Shown here: positions 1 through 10,700 of the stretch, piece by piece
How positions within the stretch are numbered: the first letter of the stretch is position 1
How the letters are laid out: every line of letters begins with the position of its first letter
DNA from: Isochrysis galbana
Taxonomy: Eukaryota > Haptophyta > Isochrysidales > Isochrysidaceae
NCBI GenBank assembly: GCA_018136815.1
Contig: CM030943.1
Location: forward strand, 272,046-336,045
Length of the DNA stretch: 64,000 bases
Reading direction: 5' to 3'
The notes under the pieces: generated by a model
What the model was told of the DNA's origin: nothing
Databases searched by the model: none
Seen by the model: the letters and a program-made list of their open reading frames with translations, nothing else
Program-made: the position numbers and the translations under genes

Positions 1-66
1 CAGCTGAGCAGCACCTTCCGCACCGAGCCGCTCGACCGAACGGGGAAGAACGTCGGGGCGGATTGC

Positions 67-1128
67 GTGCGCGATGGCGAGGCGACCAGGGGTGGCGAAC
101 GTGACGCAGTGGACGACGTCCGTAATGACCACTCGACGGTGAGAGGAAGTGATGGCGTTGAGGGTGCTGCTTTGGGGAACGCACACTCCGCGTCCAAGCT
201 AATGGCAGATGCCGAGTTCGATGAGCAGATCAGAGTGGCTGCGCGCGCGGTGCACGCTGAATGGAAGGCCGCGGCGGCCGCCCGCCCGTGCCGGGCCCCA
301 CGCCATTGGCGGTGCATGTTCGTCCCAGAGCTGTGGGAGCCCTTTTTGCCTTGGCTGTCATTGTCAGTGCCGCCGCCGAATGATGATGTACAGACGGCAC
401 TAAGGAGACTGCGGCTGAAGGAGACGCCAACGTCCGAGCGAGGCGATAGGGCTAACGTCCTAGAAACTGCCGGCCCCTCTGGCATTGTGCTGCAAGAGGC
501 GGGCAGGCGCGTTGCGCGCCTCTTCTCGGAGGCGGAAAAGATGCGGTGGACCTCGCGAGGCCTTGAGGGACAAGTGAAGAGGGCAAATGGCGACCTCATG
601 GCAGAGCAGTGGGAGGATGACACCCCGATCGCCACGACCGGCAATCACTTGCCAACCGAGGAAGCAGTGGCAGCGGCCGAGCCTGACACGTCGAGCGCGA
701 GAGTCGGCGCGCCGCCATGCGGCGATAACACGGACAATGCCGTACCCGACGGGAGGGAGCTCTGGCGGACACTGACAGGTTGCTCGGCCATCGTGGGCAT
801 GCATCCAGATGGTGCAGCCGAGGCGATCGTCGATTTTGCGCTGGCAACCGGGAAGCTGTTCGCTGTCGTTCCCTGCTGCGTTTACTCGGACGACTTCCCG
901 CGCCGACACGACCGGCGCGGCCGGCGCGTCACTTCGTACGACCACTTGGTGCGCTATCTCATAGAGAAGGCACCTGGCCGCATAGGCACCGCTCGCCTCC
1001 CGTTTGAAGGCAAGAACATTGTTGTGTACATGCTACCCGAACCGCAATTTGCCGAGCAAATATGCGGCACCAGGGGTGTTGGAGAAGGGCCGGCCTCAGA
1101 ATTATCGGTATGTGCTCCGTGCGAGTGA
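67..1128 (+). CDS. Methyltransferase-like conserved protein (5' end uncertain)
   Basis: The open frame has 353 codons. The first in-frame ATG is at 202, so the protein either starts there or has an upstream exon or start outside the window. The N-terminal part contains a run typical of tRNA-methyltransferase-like eukaryotic proteins but is poorly conserved. The C-terminal 100 residues carry the recognisable block: IVGMHPDGAAEAIVDFAL, then FAVVPCCVYSDDFPRR, a TSYDHLVRYL stretch, and LPFEGKNIVVYM near the end. I know this block from uncharacterised proteins of oomycetes, fungi and algae related to SAM-dependent methyltransferase folds; the substrate is unknown. No SAM-binding glycine loop is visible in this frame, so part of the gene may be missing. 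The family call is from memory of the motif and not from a search. Confidence 0.55.
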   Translation: MRDGEATRGGERDAVDDVRNDHSTVRGSDGVEGAALGNAHSASKLMADAEFDEQIRVAARAVHAEWKAAAAARPCRAPRHWRCMFVPELWEPFLPWLSLSVPPPNDDVQTALRRLRLKETPTSERGDRANVLETAGPSGIVLQEAGRRVARLFSEAEKMRWTSRGLEGQVKRANGDLMAEQWEDDTPIATTGNHLPTEEAVAAAEPDTSSARVGAPPCGDNTDNAVPDGRELWRTLTGCSAIVGMHPDGAAEAIVDFALATGKLFAVVPCCVYSDDFPRRHDRRGRRVTSYDHLVRYLIEKAPGRIGTARLPFEGKNIVVYMLPEPQFAEQICGTRGVGEGPASELSVCAPCE

Positions 1129-2160
1129 TCGTCACGACAAATGAACATGAGGCCGCTGCGAGCAATGGTCAAGTCGAGTCGTGAGTGAGGCGTGGGCGCT
1201 GTGAGAGGTGAGAATCGTCTTTGCTTCGGGCGGGCGGGATGGATCGAGCGAGGTGGGGTAGTGTGCACCCTAATGCTTTCGAAGACGCAAAGGCCCCTCT
1301 ATGGCGACAGCTTACTAAAAGCTTACACCGCGCATGTAAATGCGCAAGGTGCAAGGTGCGCAAGTACAAGGGCATTGCCTCCATCGCTACAACAATAGAC
1401 GCGGGCTGACGTGAAAGGCAGTTAAATCTTCTCTGTCTCTGAGCCATGCCGAAACAATAGCCTGACGATCCGGGGCTACCACGCCTACATCTGAATCTTA
1501 AAGCTCTGACACGGTACATATCTACATCTACCCATGATTGCCTGGCATGACATATGACGCCGCCCTTATATCTTATATCCCCGGTTCCCCGTGTCCGTGT
1601 TCTTTCCCCCTTCGGTCCTTTATTTTCGGTTTCGGGGTGCGGGCCGTTTACGCTGCGTCGGGTGCCCGGTTCAGGGAATAGAGTGTGCAGCTTAGAGCTT
1701 AGGGGCAGGCTAGCAGTAGCGAGAGCGTCTCGCGAGCGTAACGTAGGCCGCCGTCCGATACTACATACTACTACTACGCTCCGCTGTGTGGGTTATGCTT
1801 TCACTACTGTTACTGTATTAGTAGAAGGAAACCAATGCTCCATATAGGTAGGTGGTCCCAGACGACCGATCTCCCACCATCACGCACATCAATCAAGAAG
1901 AATAGTTACTCAATAAGTAGATGAAAACGCCGAAGCTTCACATGGGTAGGTGGTGGCCCAAGGCGACTCATGCCCCCCACCGTCACAGCACGTCGATCAA
2001 TAAGGATATTTACTTTGTTGGTAGAAGCTTGCTTCGGACAGGCTCTTCCTCTGGTCCTGGGTAAGGCGTGCCACAGGAACAATCATCATCTCAACTGGTC
2101 ACAACATGGTTTGGTATGTCTGGTGAGCGCCTACCATGCAAATGCGAATGAGCGCCAGCG
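1129..2160. other. Non-coding stretch with a degenerate direct repeat
   Basis: No convincing gene is seen. Two diverged copies of a unit of about 100 bases lie at roughly 1845-1935 and 1940-2035. Both contain GGTAGGTGGT, a CCACC-rich segment, ATCAATAAG-like bases and an AAGCTT site near the end. The rest is a moderately AT-richer spacer with short microsatellites such as the ACT/TAC run near 1760-1775. Confidence 0.4.
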
Positions 2161-2176
2161 GCCTCTCGGCGGCGGA

Positions 2177-2341
2177 TGTCCGCACGGACGCCGCGCGCAC
2201 TAGGCCGCTAGTGAAGCCGCTAGTGGCGTCCAGATCTCGAATCAGTGTCTAGCATGACATGTCGCACGGCCGCCGCGCGCAATTGGCCGATAGTGAAGCC
2301 GCCAGGTGTGCCCGAATCTCGAATCCACTTCTAGCATGACA
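2177..2341. repeat. Two-copy tandem repeat, unit about 83 bp
   Basis: Copy 1 is about 2177-2258 and copy 2 about 2260-2341. Both run from TGTC(C)GCACGG through GCCGCGCGCA, TAGTGAAGCCGC and ATCTCGAATC to CTAGCATGACA. It lies about 200 bases downstream of the asparagine synthetase stop codon, in its probable 3' flank. Confidence 0.7.
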
Positions 2342-2535
2342 TGTGCGGAGTATCCACGTCCCCAGCGGCAAGGCTCGTCCCAGCAGACACACCAAGTCAT
2401 CAGCGGTAAAAGAAGCGGGGTCATCAGTGCGCACGGCACCACCGCCTGTGCGAAAGCGGCGCAAAGCACGAGGAGGGCGCGCGGCTCGGCGCGTCGGGCA
2501 GCAGCGCATAAGTGGCGTAAAAGCCGTGGGCGCGC

Positions 2536-4122
2536 CTAGTACGAGTTCTTCGAGTCGTCGTGCACGTCGACCATGCGGCCCGAGTTGTCCTGGCGCGAGG
2601 GGTCCTTGAAGGAGGCGTCCCATTCGATGGCAGCCGCGGTAGAGCATGCGACTGACGGGCCGCCCGGCACGGTCTCCTCGATGCCGTTGCCATAGTTGTT
2701 GTTGGGGAAGTGGGAGTGGAAGATGGTGCGGAAGTACATGGCCTCCTTGGTACGGGGCGTGTTGTACGGGAAGCGGATGTGGGCGGTGGCCATGTCCTCG
2801 TCGGTGATGACACGGGCGGCGTGCTCCTTGAGGCCATCGATCCACGAGTAGCCAACGCCGTCAGAGAACTGCTCCTTCTGGCGGAAAAGGACCTCCTTTG
2901 GCAGGTAGGGTTCAGAGGGAGTATTGAAGGCTTCGCGCATGATCCACTTCTCGATGAACTGCGTCTTCTCGCCCTTGCGGATCATCTTGGTGTCAGGATT
3001 GATCGACATGACGGTGTCGAGCATGTCACGGTCAAGGAATGGGACGCGGACCTCGAGGCCGTGCGCCATGGTCGCCTTGTTGGCGCGGAGGCAGTCGTAC
3101 TGGTGCAGGGCGGCACACTTGCGTACGAGCTCCTCGTGCAGCTCCGTTCCATTGGGCGCCTTGTGGAAGTACAGGTAGCCGGCCATCGTCTCGTCGGCGC
3201 CCTCTCCCGACATAACCATCTTGATGCCCATTGCCTTGATCTTGCGCGCGAGCAAGAACATGGGCGTGCCCGCGCGGATGGTCGTGACGTCGTACGTCTC
3301 GAGGTGGTAGATGACGTCGGAAATGGCGTCAATGCCTTCCTGCACTGTGAAGGTGAACCCATAGTGCTCGGTGCCAATGAATTCGGCGACCTTGAGCGCG
3401 TTGGCGAGGTCAGGAGAGCCCTCTAGACCAATGGAGAAGGACTTGAGCGGCTGCAGGTCGTCCACCTTGCCGTGCTCAAGGAAGCGCTTGCGCTTGAGGC
3501 GTGCGATAACTGAGGCGACGATCGATGAGTCCAGGCCGCCCGAGAGGAGCACACCATACGGGACGTCGGCCATCAGCCGCTTCTCCACAGCGCTAATGAA
3601 AGCCTGGCGCACTTTGGCCGGGTCATACTCCTCGGTTGCGCCTGCCGTCGTCTCCCACTTGGGGTTGTAATACTTGACGAGCTGGGGCTCCTTGCCGACC
3701 TCGGCGTGGTAGTAGTGGCCCGGTGGGAAGAGCTTCACATCAATGCAGCCGCCTTGCACGAGCGGCTTGGCCTCGGAGGAGAACCAGATGGCGCCGTCGA
3801 GTCCTGTGCCCATGTACAGGGAGTTGATGCCGATCGGGTCGCGCGCCGCGTACACCTCGCCCGTCTCGTCGTTGAGAATGACGAAGGCAAAGTCACCATC
3901 GAGCTTGGAGGCAGTGTCGACGCCGAACTCGTCGAAGGCGTGGACGATGACCTGGACGGCGGGGGCAGGTGGGGCGGTGAGCGCGGTTGGAGGGAGACAG
4001 AGGGAGGTGCACGGCGCCTCACCTCGCAGTCCGAGCCCGTTCGGAAAGGCGTCGTGTCCTTCAGCTGCTTGCGAAGCTCGACGTGGTTGTAAATCTCTCC
4101 GTTGACGGCGAGGGAGCGCTTC
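2536..4122 (-). CDS. ASNS: Asparagine synthetase (glutamine-hydrolysing), N terminus in gap
   Basis: This enzyme makes asparagine from aspartate, glutamine and ATP. The C-terminal synthetase domain is nearly complete: the PP-loop reads GVLLSGGLDSSIVASVI, followed by the conserved MVMSGEGADETMAGYLYFHKAP region and EVRVPFLDRDMLD. The N-terminal amidotransferase domain is partly present (VNGEIYNHVELRKQL, DGDFAFVILNDETGEVYAARDPIG, WFSSEAK). A 71-bp intron, 3952-4022, splits it: donor GAG|GTGAGG and acceptor CCAG|GTCATC, phase 0, joining ...GSDCE to VIVHAFDEFG. The first exon runs into the 100-N gap, so the catalytic Cys2 start (MCG-type) and about 75 residues are missing. An ATG reachable on the far side of the gap lies in tandem repeat sequence and is not the true start. 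The domain order and SEAK/EGADE motifs fit the plant/bacterial AsnB type. The stop is at 2536-2538. Confidence 0.95.
   Translation of the reverse strand, partial: EALPRRQRRDLQPRRASQAAEGHDAFPNGLGLRGEAPCTSLCLPPTALTAPPAPAVQVIVHAFDEFGVDTASKLDGDFAFVILNDETGEVYAARDPIGINSLYMGTGLDGAIWFSSEAKPLVQGGCIDVKLFPPGHYYHAEVGKEPQLVKYYNPKWETTAGATEEYDPAKVRQAFISAVEKRLMADVPYGVLLSGGLDSSIVASVIARLKRKRFLEHGKVDDLQPLKSFSIGLEGSPDLANALKVAEFIGTEHYGFTFTVQEGIDAISDVIYHLETYDVTTIRAGTPMFLLARKIKAMGIKMVMSGEGADETMAGYLYFHKAPNGTELHEELVRKCAALHQYDCLRANKATMAHGLEVRVPFLDRDMLDTVMSINPDTKMIRKGEKTQFIEKWIMREAFNTPSEPYLPKEVLFRQKEQFSDGVGYSWIDGLKEHAARVITDEDMATAHIRFPYNTPRTKEAMYFRTIFHSHFPNNNYGNGIEETVPGGPSVACSTAAAIEWDASFKDPSRQDNSGRMVDVHDDSKNSY
3952..4022 (-). 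other. Intron of the asparagine synthetase gene
   Basis: The 71-base GT-AG intron is inferred from the loss of family similarity between GSDCE and VIVHAFDEFG. The donor is GTGAGG and the acceptor CCAG. It is phase 0. It sets the local splice style (short intron, GTGAG donor), also seen in IFT46. Confidence 0.85.
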
Positions 4123-4123
4123 A

Positions 4124-4223
4124 NNNNNNNNNNNNNNNNNNNNNNNNNNNNNNNNNNNNNNNNNNNNNNNNNNNNNNNNNNNNNNNNNNNNNNNNNNNNN
4201 NNNNNNNNNNNNNNNNNNNNNNN
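4124..4223. other. Assembly gap (100 N)
   Basis: It is exactly 100 N, so its true length is unknown. It removes the first exon part of asparagine synthetase. The flank on the high-coordinate side is tandem repeat, which probably caused the gap. Confidence 0.99.
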
Positions 4224-4735
4224 CGCCTGTGCTGGGTTGCTCCTTACACACCGTTCAGCCTTCTTCGAGCCGCACACAAATGTGCTGGCCATACCCGCAC
4301 TGACCTGAACGAGAGCAAGTCGACACGAGGCGACAGCTGAGATTCCAAAAGAACCTCGACTCGGTGGAAGGGATGGGAGCGATTCTGAGTGTCTCGGGCT
4401 CAGTAAGAAGCCTGCGCCAGCTATTGCTCCGTGCTTTTCGTTTCTGCTTGCTTTGAGCCGCACCCAAATGTGCTGGCCAAGTCTGCATTGCCTTGTACGA
4501 GTGCGCGTTGAGACGCGCCAGCTGAAATTCCAATGAGGATGGCTGGACTCGGTTGAGGCGATTCGTGAAGTCTTGGGCCTAGGAGCCTGCGCCAGCTGTC
4601 GCTCCACTCTGTTCAGCTTCCTTTGAGTCGCACCCAAGTGTGCTGGCTTCACCTGCACTGGTCTGAACGAGTGGAAGTATTTTATGAGGCGACAGCTAAA
4701 TTTCCAAATGTTAGGACTTGGTGAAGGGGGGAGAA
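4224..4735. repeat. Degenerate tandem repeat, about 178-bp unit, nearly three copies
   Basis: Units start near 4253, 4433 and 4610. Each contains a TTCAGC or TTTCG start, GAGCCGCAC(A/C)CAAATGTGCTGGCC, a GCACTG..CTGAACGAG segment, a GACAGCTGAAATTCCAA segment and, in the first two, GCCTGCGCCAGCT. Copies are diverged by perhaps a quarter of their bases. It lies immediately upstream of the asparagine synthetase gene, so its promoter or first intron may be within or beyond this array. Confidence 0.8.
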
Positions 4736-5305
4736 GTAATTAATGTTATTTCCTAGCTAACCCCACTAGCTAATTGGACAACTTCTGTCCCGGATTCCCA
4801 CCATGCCTGACAAGCCAGGTGTACGAGTGATACTGGGGGTGTGGGGGCACTGCCCCCTCCCCTCGATATTCGTCCTCCCCCCAGTGCATGCACCGACCCC
4901 GCGCACCCCAGCGCGTCCTCTCCTCGAGTCCACGCTGGGGGAAAACTCCTTTCGGGTGAAAGCAACGCAGGGGGGGGGGGCACTCGTGAGATAGGAGCCC
5001 AGAAGCGCTGATCTCCCTCGCTAGAGCGAGTGGTCGCGGCGAGCCGCGGCCCTTCCCTCCTCCTCCTGGCTCTGGCGCCCCCGTCTTCTCTTACCCAAAC
5101 GGGGCGAGAAGACACGTATCTGCCGGAGGGGAGAGCTGCCGCTCCCCCCTCCCCTGCCTCTTCCCTTTTCCTCCTCTCTTCCCTGCGGCGGGGGCCCATG
5201 GCGCGCGCCTGCGGCCCCTCTTCAGGTCCTCAGGTGGCCTCTAGCCTCTAGGGGCCTGGGAGCACAGCTTAGGGGGCAGGTGAGGCTGGGGCATGGCCCT
5301 ACAAC
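4735..5305 (-). mobile_element. SINE-like element, type B, 5'-truncated
   Basis: Read on the minus strand this matches the complete type B element at 60498-61374 along its 3' two-thirds: the CGCCGCGGC-rich block, the CCCCAGCGTGG segment, CAAATATCGAGGGGAGG, then CTAGTGGGGTTAGCTAGG and an AT-rich end. It stops abruptly near 5305, inside the region homologous to GGGGCATGGCC, so the element's 5' third is absent. Loss of the 5' end with an intact 3' end is what target-primed reverse transcription produces. No duplicated target site was recognised. Confidence 0.75.
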
Positions 5306-6230
5306 AGGGTATCACAGAGTGCCGTCATCTGCCAACACAACCCATTGGTCCTTACCGATAGAATCGGCTTTACCGATAACTTTGTCGGCCAGATTCCTTT
5401 TCATCAAGTCATCAGCCTCTTTCATCATGTGCACCACCTTCTGGCTTCTGGACTCTTCTCTACATTATCATCTGCAGTCGATGCACATCGAGTTCTTAGG
5501 GTTCCCGAGTCATTTGCACATCGACTTCTAGACCTCGCCTTCACCTTGGGGATCTCAGCTCACTCTAGATCGACTTAGTGCACCTAAGGAATCTCACCTT
5601 CATCAACACTCACGACGCTTCATCGGCTCATACTAAGGCAATACTCGCCGATTCCCTAAATCCTTGATTCCTTCTTTGTTCCCTCGCACGCCTTCCTGTT
5701 TGTCTCAGAGTATTATCTAAAGAACCGTGGTGGGGTATATCTAAGGGTTTGTGCGTGCGTGATTGTTGTAGAATCACCGTGCCCCAGGGGTATCTTGAGT
5801 TCCCCAGTGCCCCCAGTTATCCGCCAGGTGTCCCAGGTTCTGACCCCCTCACCCCTGTACCACTGTCTATCTCACTGTCTGTCATGACCCTCCTGCTTTT
5901 TGTTGCCGCCCTGGCTGCTTCCTGGCATCCAGCGCGATACAGGGGAACCGCATAGAAACAAGTTGCTATGCGCACGCACGGCGCCCCCGCGGGGGAACCG
6001 ATGCACATCGCGCCGTGCGCATGCACGGCGTGCACATGGGTGATTGCAACTCATCACACATGTCCCGTGATTTATTTCTGCTTATACTGGACGTTTGCGT
6101 AAGTGTAGGCGAACCGCAGAGAAACAAATCGGCATACGCACGCACGGCGTCTCCATGGGGGCGCGCTGGTTCGTCAGGAAAAAGACACTGTGACTACTGT
6201 ACCTTGTTGCCAAAGATAGATCAATCCCTA
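5306..6230. other. Non-coding, with a copy of a GC-rich satellite unit
   Basis: 5340-5600 is AT-richer and has an open frame of 77 codons on the plus strand that I do not recognise. 5930-6170 holds one and a part copy, reversed, of the tandem unit found at 40735-41030 (GCACGCACGGCG, CCGATGCACATCGCGC, ATGGGTGATTGCAACTCATCACAC). No gene is called. Confidence 0.5.
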
Positions 6231-6248
6231 AAAGCGCGCATGGTAGAT

Positions 6249-7034
6249 AGTAAATAAACCTTAAACCTTTTAATAGTCTCACCGCACACGCGGCCGTGGA
6301 CCCTCTACTTTCTGCACTCACGTAGGAAAACTTTCTACACCCACACTTCCCCGGCCCTTCTCCCCCCGCCATCTGGCGGCTCCCCCCGTGCACTACTAGG
6401 GGGATAGGGGAAAAGGGCTTAGATATGGTCCGGTGGCCCGCGCCTCCCCCCGGTGACCGGTGATCATTCCCCCCCTTCCTCCTGTGTCTCCGAGTGGGCG
6501 GCGGTCTCAGCCCCGACTTATCCTGTAAACAGGTGCGGAGCTTTCCTATTTTTCGGTGAGCGGAGCTCTCGCTCCGCCCACTCCCTTCTCCGCGCGCTCT
6601 CTCTCTCTCCCCTCTCATGCGGCACGCGCGATGGCGCGCCTGCGGCAGGCCTGTAGCTGCCCCTGGCGACCTGGCGACCCCTGGAGGCTCCTAGAAGCCA
6701 GCTCTGGGGGCAGAGGAGGCCGGGGCAGGGCCCAGGCCTCCCCTGCCTCTCCCTCGCTGGCGCTCCTGAGCCTCTGGGCCCCCCAGTCTGCACCTGTCTG
6801 CCTGTCGACCAGGGGGGGAGGGGGGGTTGGAGCGATGGGCTGGCCACGAGGGGCCAGGACGAGCGAACCAGGCGTGCCTGTCAGTGGGAGAGTGGGTCAG
6901 CAGGGCAGTGCCCTCCTGGCAAGCCATCAGGCATGCCAGGAGGATGGGTGGTTCCTCCCCCACGGCAGGGGAGGAGTGGAGAGAGGGGGGGGCTCGTGCC
7001 CCCCCCATGGGCGAACCAAGTATAAACTTAGTTG
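6249..7034 (-). mobile_element. SINE-like element, type A, complete copy
   Basis: This 786-bp element is flanked by an 18-bp duplication, AAAGCGCGCATGGTAGAT, at 6231-6248 and 7035-7052. Read on the minus strand it starts with AACTAAGTTTATACTTGGTT, passes a CCATGGGGGGGGC region, a GC-rich body with a GCGGAGC-TCTC-GCTCCGC hairpin, and ends in GTGCGGTGAGACTATTAAAAGG plus an AT-rich tail. It has no credible protein. The long target duplication and 3' AT tail indicate LINE-mobilised insertion. Confidence 0.88.
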
Positions 7035-7052
7035 AAAGCGCGCATGGTAGAT

Positions 7053-7574
7053 GTTAAACGTCGACACTAGGGTCATGTGTGAATATTGTTGTATAAATAA
7101 CTATGGACATTTGATAGCTCAATTCGACTGATGTCCCACAATTGACGGAACGACACCTTCCCGCGAGCGCGAGCGGTCACGCAAGCGGGGGCGGTCGTGC
7201 GAGCGTGGGCGCGGTCGCGAGGGCGCGGGCCACAGCCTTGTACCCCACCCCCTCCTCCAGCTTCATATGACTTTGAGCGTGCTCGTGCTCGCAGGTTGGC
7301 AGATTTGTTGGCTGAGCAGCAAGCATCCGCAGATCGTAGGCGGGCAGGGCGCGAGCGTGAGCTAGCTAGACTGTAGGCAGAGGACAACGTGCGCAGGGAC
7401 TATGAGATGTCGAGGCGAATGCATTATTAGCAATGGGTATGATGTGTGTGATGCGTGATTGATGTGTGTGTGTGGCCTTGTATTACTTAATCCATCTGCA
7501 ATGACAAATGTGCCAACCAGCGTCATGCGACATTTGCGCCTTTTTATGGTCTCCCACGGACACTTATGGTCTCG
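7053..7574. other. Non-coding spacer with a short coding-like remnant
   Basis: Around 7255-7375 a plus-strand frame reads like a charged coil (RARARRLADLLAEQQ) and ends in a stop at 7374-7376. It has no clear start and I do not recognise it; it may be a decayed transposon ORF. The rest holds GCGA-rich and TGTG simple sequence. Confidence 0.35.
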
Positions 7575-7738
7575 GGCACTGACGGCCGTTGGAGGGGGCT
7601 GCCCCCTCCCCCCGGTAGCACTCGGACACCTGGCTCGTCAAGCATGGCGGGATTCCGGATTCCGGGACGGAAAAGTTGTGTCCAATTAGCTAGTGGGGTT
7701 GGTGTTGGCTAGGATATAACATTAATTATTTTATTTTA
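7575..7738 (+). mobile_element. SINE-like element, type B, 3' fragment
   Basis: About 165 bp match the last part of the type B element at 60498-61374: GGGGGCTGCCCCCTCCCC, CACTCGGACACCTGGCTCGT, GGGACGGAAAAGTTGTGTCC, then AGCTAGTGGGGTTGG and GGATATAACATTAATTATTT. The 5' part is missing. It ends about 50 bp past the stop of the giant receptor-like gene and could supply its 3' flank. Confidence 0.8.
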
Positions 7739-7791
7739 TGAGAGGAGTGCGTGGTGCGTCGTCGAGTCTTAGGATGACGGCAAACTACTAC

Positions 7792-10700
7792 TCAAACCAA
7801 TCCGAGGTCACGCGCAGCTTGCCTAATCTGCACACAGCACCAAGCGTTGAAAAGGAATGGCAGCATCACAAGACCAAGCACCTCAAGCGGCTCGACGATG
7901 AGGAAATCGGAGCTAAGTCCAACGGCATAGCTGAGGAGGAATCCCCGCATTTTCGCCTCGCCGAAGAGGAAGGCTTGGATCATCACTATAAGAGAGCAGA
8001 GGATTTGCAAGAAGAGGGCGCTCCCCCACGCGAAGATGAAGCGCGCGATGCCCCGCCTTTCTTTCCAGCTCCATTCTTGCCCACGATCGGCCAACTCGCT
8101 CTCGCGCAGCTTTCGCGCAAGCTGCATTTTCTCTTGCTTGGACATGCCGTAGTGGACCTCCGCAACTATGCGCTCGCGCTTCTCGCGTTGGCCCCAGCGA
8201 TGCATGCGGTAACCACGGTTGCCCCAGCGGAACAAAAGGCGCGTAAGGATCGCAGCGGCGACGCATGGGAGAATCGTAATGACAGCTTGAATGATGACGA
8301 CATCCATTGAGATAGTGGGCGACGAGATGTTAGAATAGAGGAGCGCCAACATAGCCAGCTCGAGGTTGACAACCACCCAGAAAATTTGTACACATTGAGT
8401 GTCATGTAAAGCGTCAGGGTCGTCGGGCGGGTAGAGAACTGAGATGACGGTGTGGTCATTCTGAGCGGTTTGGAAGTAGCTCTTAGAGAATCGTCGCCAA
8501 CGACGATACGCGAGACGAAAGAGCTGAGTCCACTGGCACCCTGCGAGCAGGCCGCACACGAGCCGAATGTCAGCCCACGTGCTCTCGAATTCGCGACGAC
8601 CATTCTGAGCGGATTCCCTCAGAAGAACAGCTATCGACGAGCGGCGCTTACGTGGGACTGACGACTCCGATGACTTGTCATCGGGCCAAGAGTTAGCTCC
8701 ATCTGCAGATGAGCTCCCGCCGGCAACCGCTGAACGTTCCCCGGGCGGCGACGATGATAGAGTCGACCCGCCGGGCGCTTCAGCAAGTGTCGCGCATGGA
8801 TTGGCAAATGGAGGTTCCACTTGCGCATCGTCAAGCTGCTGATCGATCGAAAGAGCAACTAAGCATGGCGGGCTGAGCGGCGAGCGGAGTGCATCGTCAC
8901 ACGCACTCACCGCATCGGTGCTGTGAGGCGGCAGGCTAGCGTTCTCGAGAGAGGTGTCGTTTCTACCGCGCGGAGAAACTGGCAAGCTACCGCTATGGTA
9001 CGCCTCCAACATCAGCAACGTTGGTGGGGCGCGTGTAGGTGAGGTATTTTGAGGCAGCATAGCGGCCATCTCCCACTTGTCGACCTCGGACAAAATGGAT
9101 GGATCGGGCACACCAAAATCTTTGGCGGCCACGGTCGGCGCACCCCCGCGGCTCAGGCGCGCTGGCGGAGAGGGTGGGGGCAGTACGATATCATCCCCCA
9201 GCCCAGACTCCACGGACTCGGTACGCATCACGGTCAAATTGGGGTGCGATGGCGAAGTGACGGGAGGCGAAGGCGGAGGTGAGGGTGGAGCTGGCCGCCA
9301 GCTCACACTGCTACAACTGCTGCTAGACACCTCCACCTCGCTTTCGGGTTCCGAGGCGTTGGATTCATCAAAACCGTTTCGTCTTGGGTCGACCGAATAC
9401 GTTCTTTGGTGCTTGCTAGTCGAGACGTCTTGTAGGGACACGAGGCGACAAGGCGCGTTATTCAGTGGCGCCTCTTCATCCTGGCACCCCGCGTCATGAC
9501 CATCGTTGCCGCGCTTGTTCCGCGCACCCGATGTCGCAACTATCGACGCCAGCTCGGTGAAGGGGCCATGGTCCACCTTTGGTGCAGGCTCGCGATCACT
9601 TCGGCGGGCTCGAATCGCCTCCAGCCGTTTGTCAAGCTGCTGCTTGCGCAAATCCGACATCGAATCCTCCTCCACCGCAACAGTTTCGGCTCGCAGGAGG
9701 CTCCAAGGGCTGCGAACAAGCCAGGGAGGCGCGTTCACCCTCGCGGCACCATTAAAGCGTTGACTGCGCTCATTGTGGACCTCTTGCGTCCTTATTCCGT
9801 GCGTCAATTCAGCTCCGATCGCAGAAAGGCGCCTTGCCGAGCTTGATAGGGGCGCTCTAGGTCCGTGGAAATCGCGAGAAGACGTCGACTTCTCACCCAG
9901 CATGCCGTCATCAGCCATATTGTCTATTGCATCGAAGGAAGGTTGCAGCTTTTGAGCGGCTACACGTCGTCGCTGCTCGCGTTTCCTGCGCGCCTCGCGA
10001 GCGCGATTCAGCATCCGCCTGTGCAGCCTGAATCTGGCAAATAGGATGGTGATCAGCCACGCGAGGTTCGTTGTCACAACGAGGATGGTGGCGCTGGGAT
10101 TGCGCTGCACATTAAAAGAGATGAAAAAGTTGAGGACATCAGCGCCTGTGAAGGTATTGAATGTGATCGAGTTGATGTCGGCGAGGAAAGCGTCGACGGT
10201 GGTCGGGAAGCGAAGCGCCGAAAAGTCAGTGAGGTGCGAGCATTCGCAGTGCAAGAAGCTGGTGTCCTGAGCTGCCAAACGACAGCCTGCATCACGATAT
10301 GCGTGGGTAGCCTCGTCCCAGAAGCTGCACGAGAGCCCGATCGAGCAATTCGCCCCGGTGAAGCCAAGCGCGCATTTGCAGGTGCCATCAAGCATGCACG
10401 AGCCCTGACCACGTGCTGCGTTGCAGTTGTCAAATGACGTACAGTCACCGGAACCGTACACTAGATGGCATCCATCCTCGGGACGGTATAGTGGGGGCGA
10501 TGGCGGCGGTGACGGCCAGATCAAACGTCGCGGCGGCGTCAGTGGAGAGGGCGGGGGGGGGGGGGAGTCCCGGGGCTGTCAGGAGGCGAGATTGGAGGGG
10601 GAGGTGCCGGTATCGGCGGCGGTGGTACCCTTGGCAGAGGCGGGGCTGGCGCCAAGCTGGTCGGCAGCCGCGATAATAGTGGCGGCGGCGGGGGGAGGGG

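Noticed and set aside
2710..3426. 238-codon plus frame opposite asparagine synthetase
   Set aside because: Antisense shadow of a strongly conserved enzyme.
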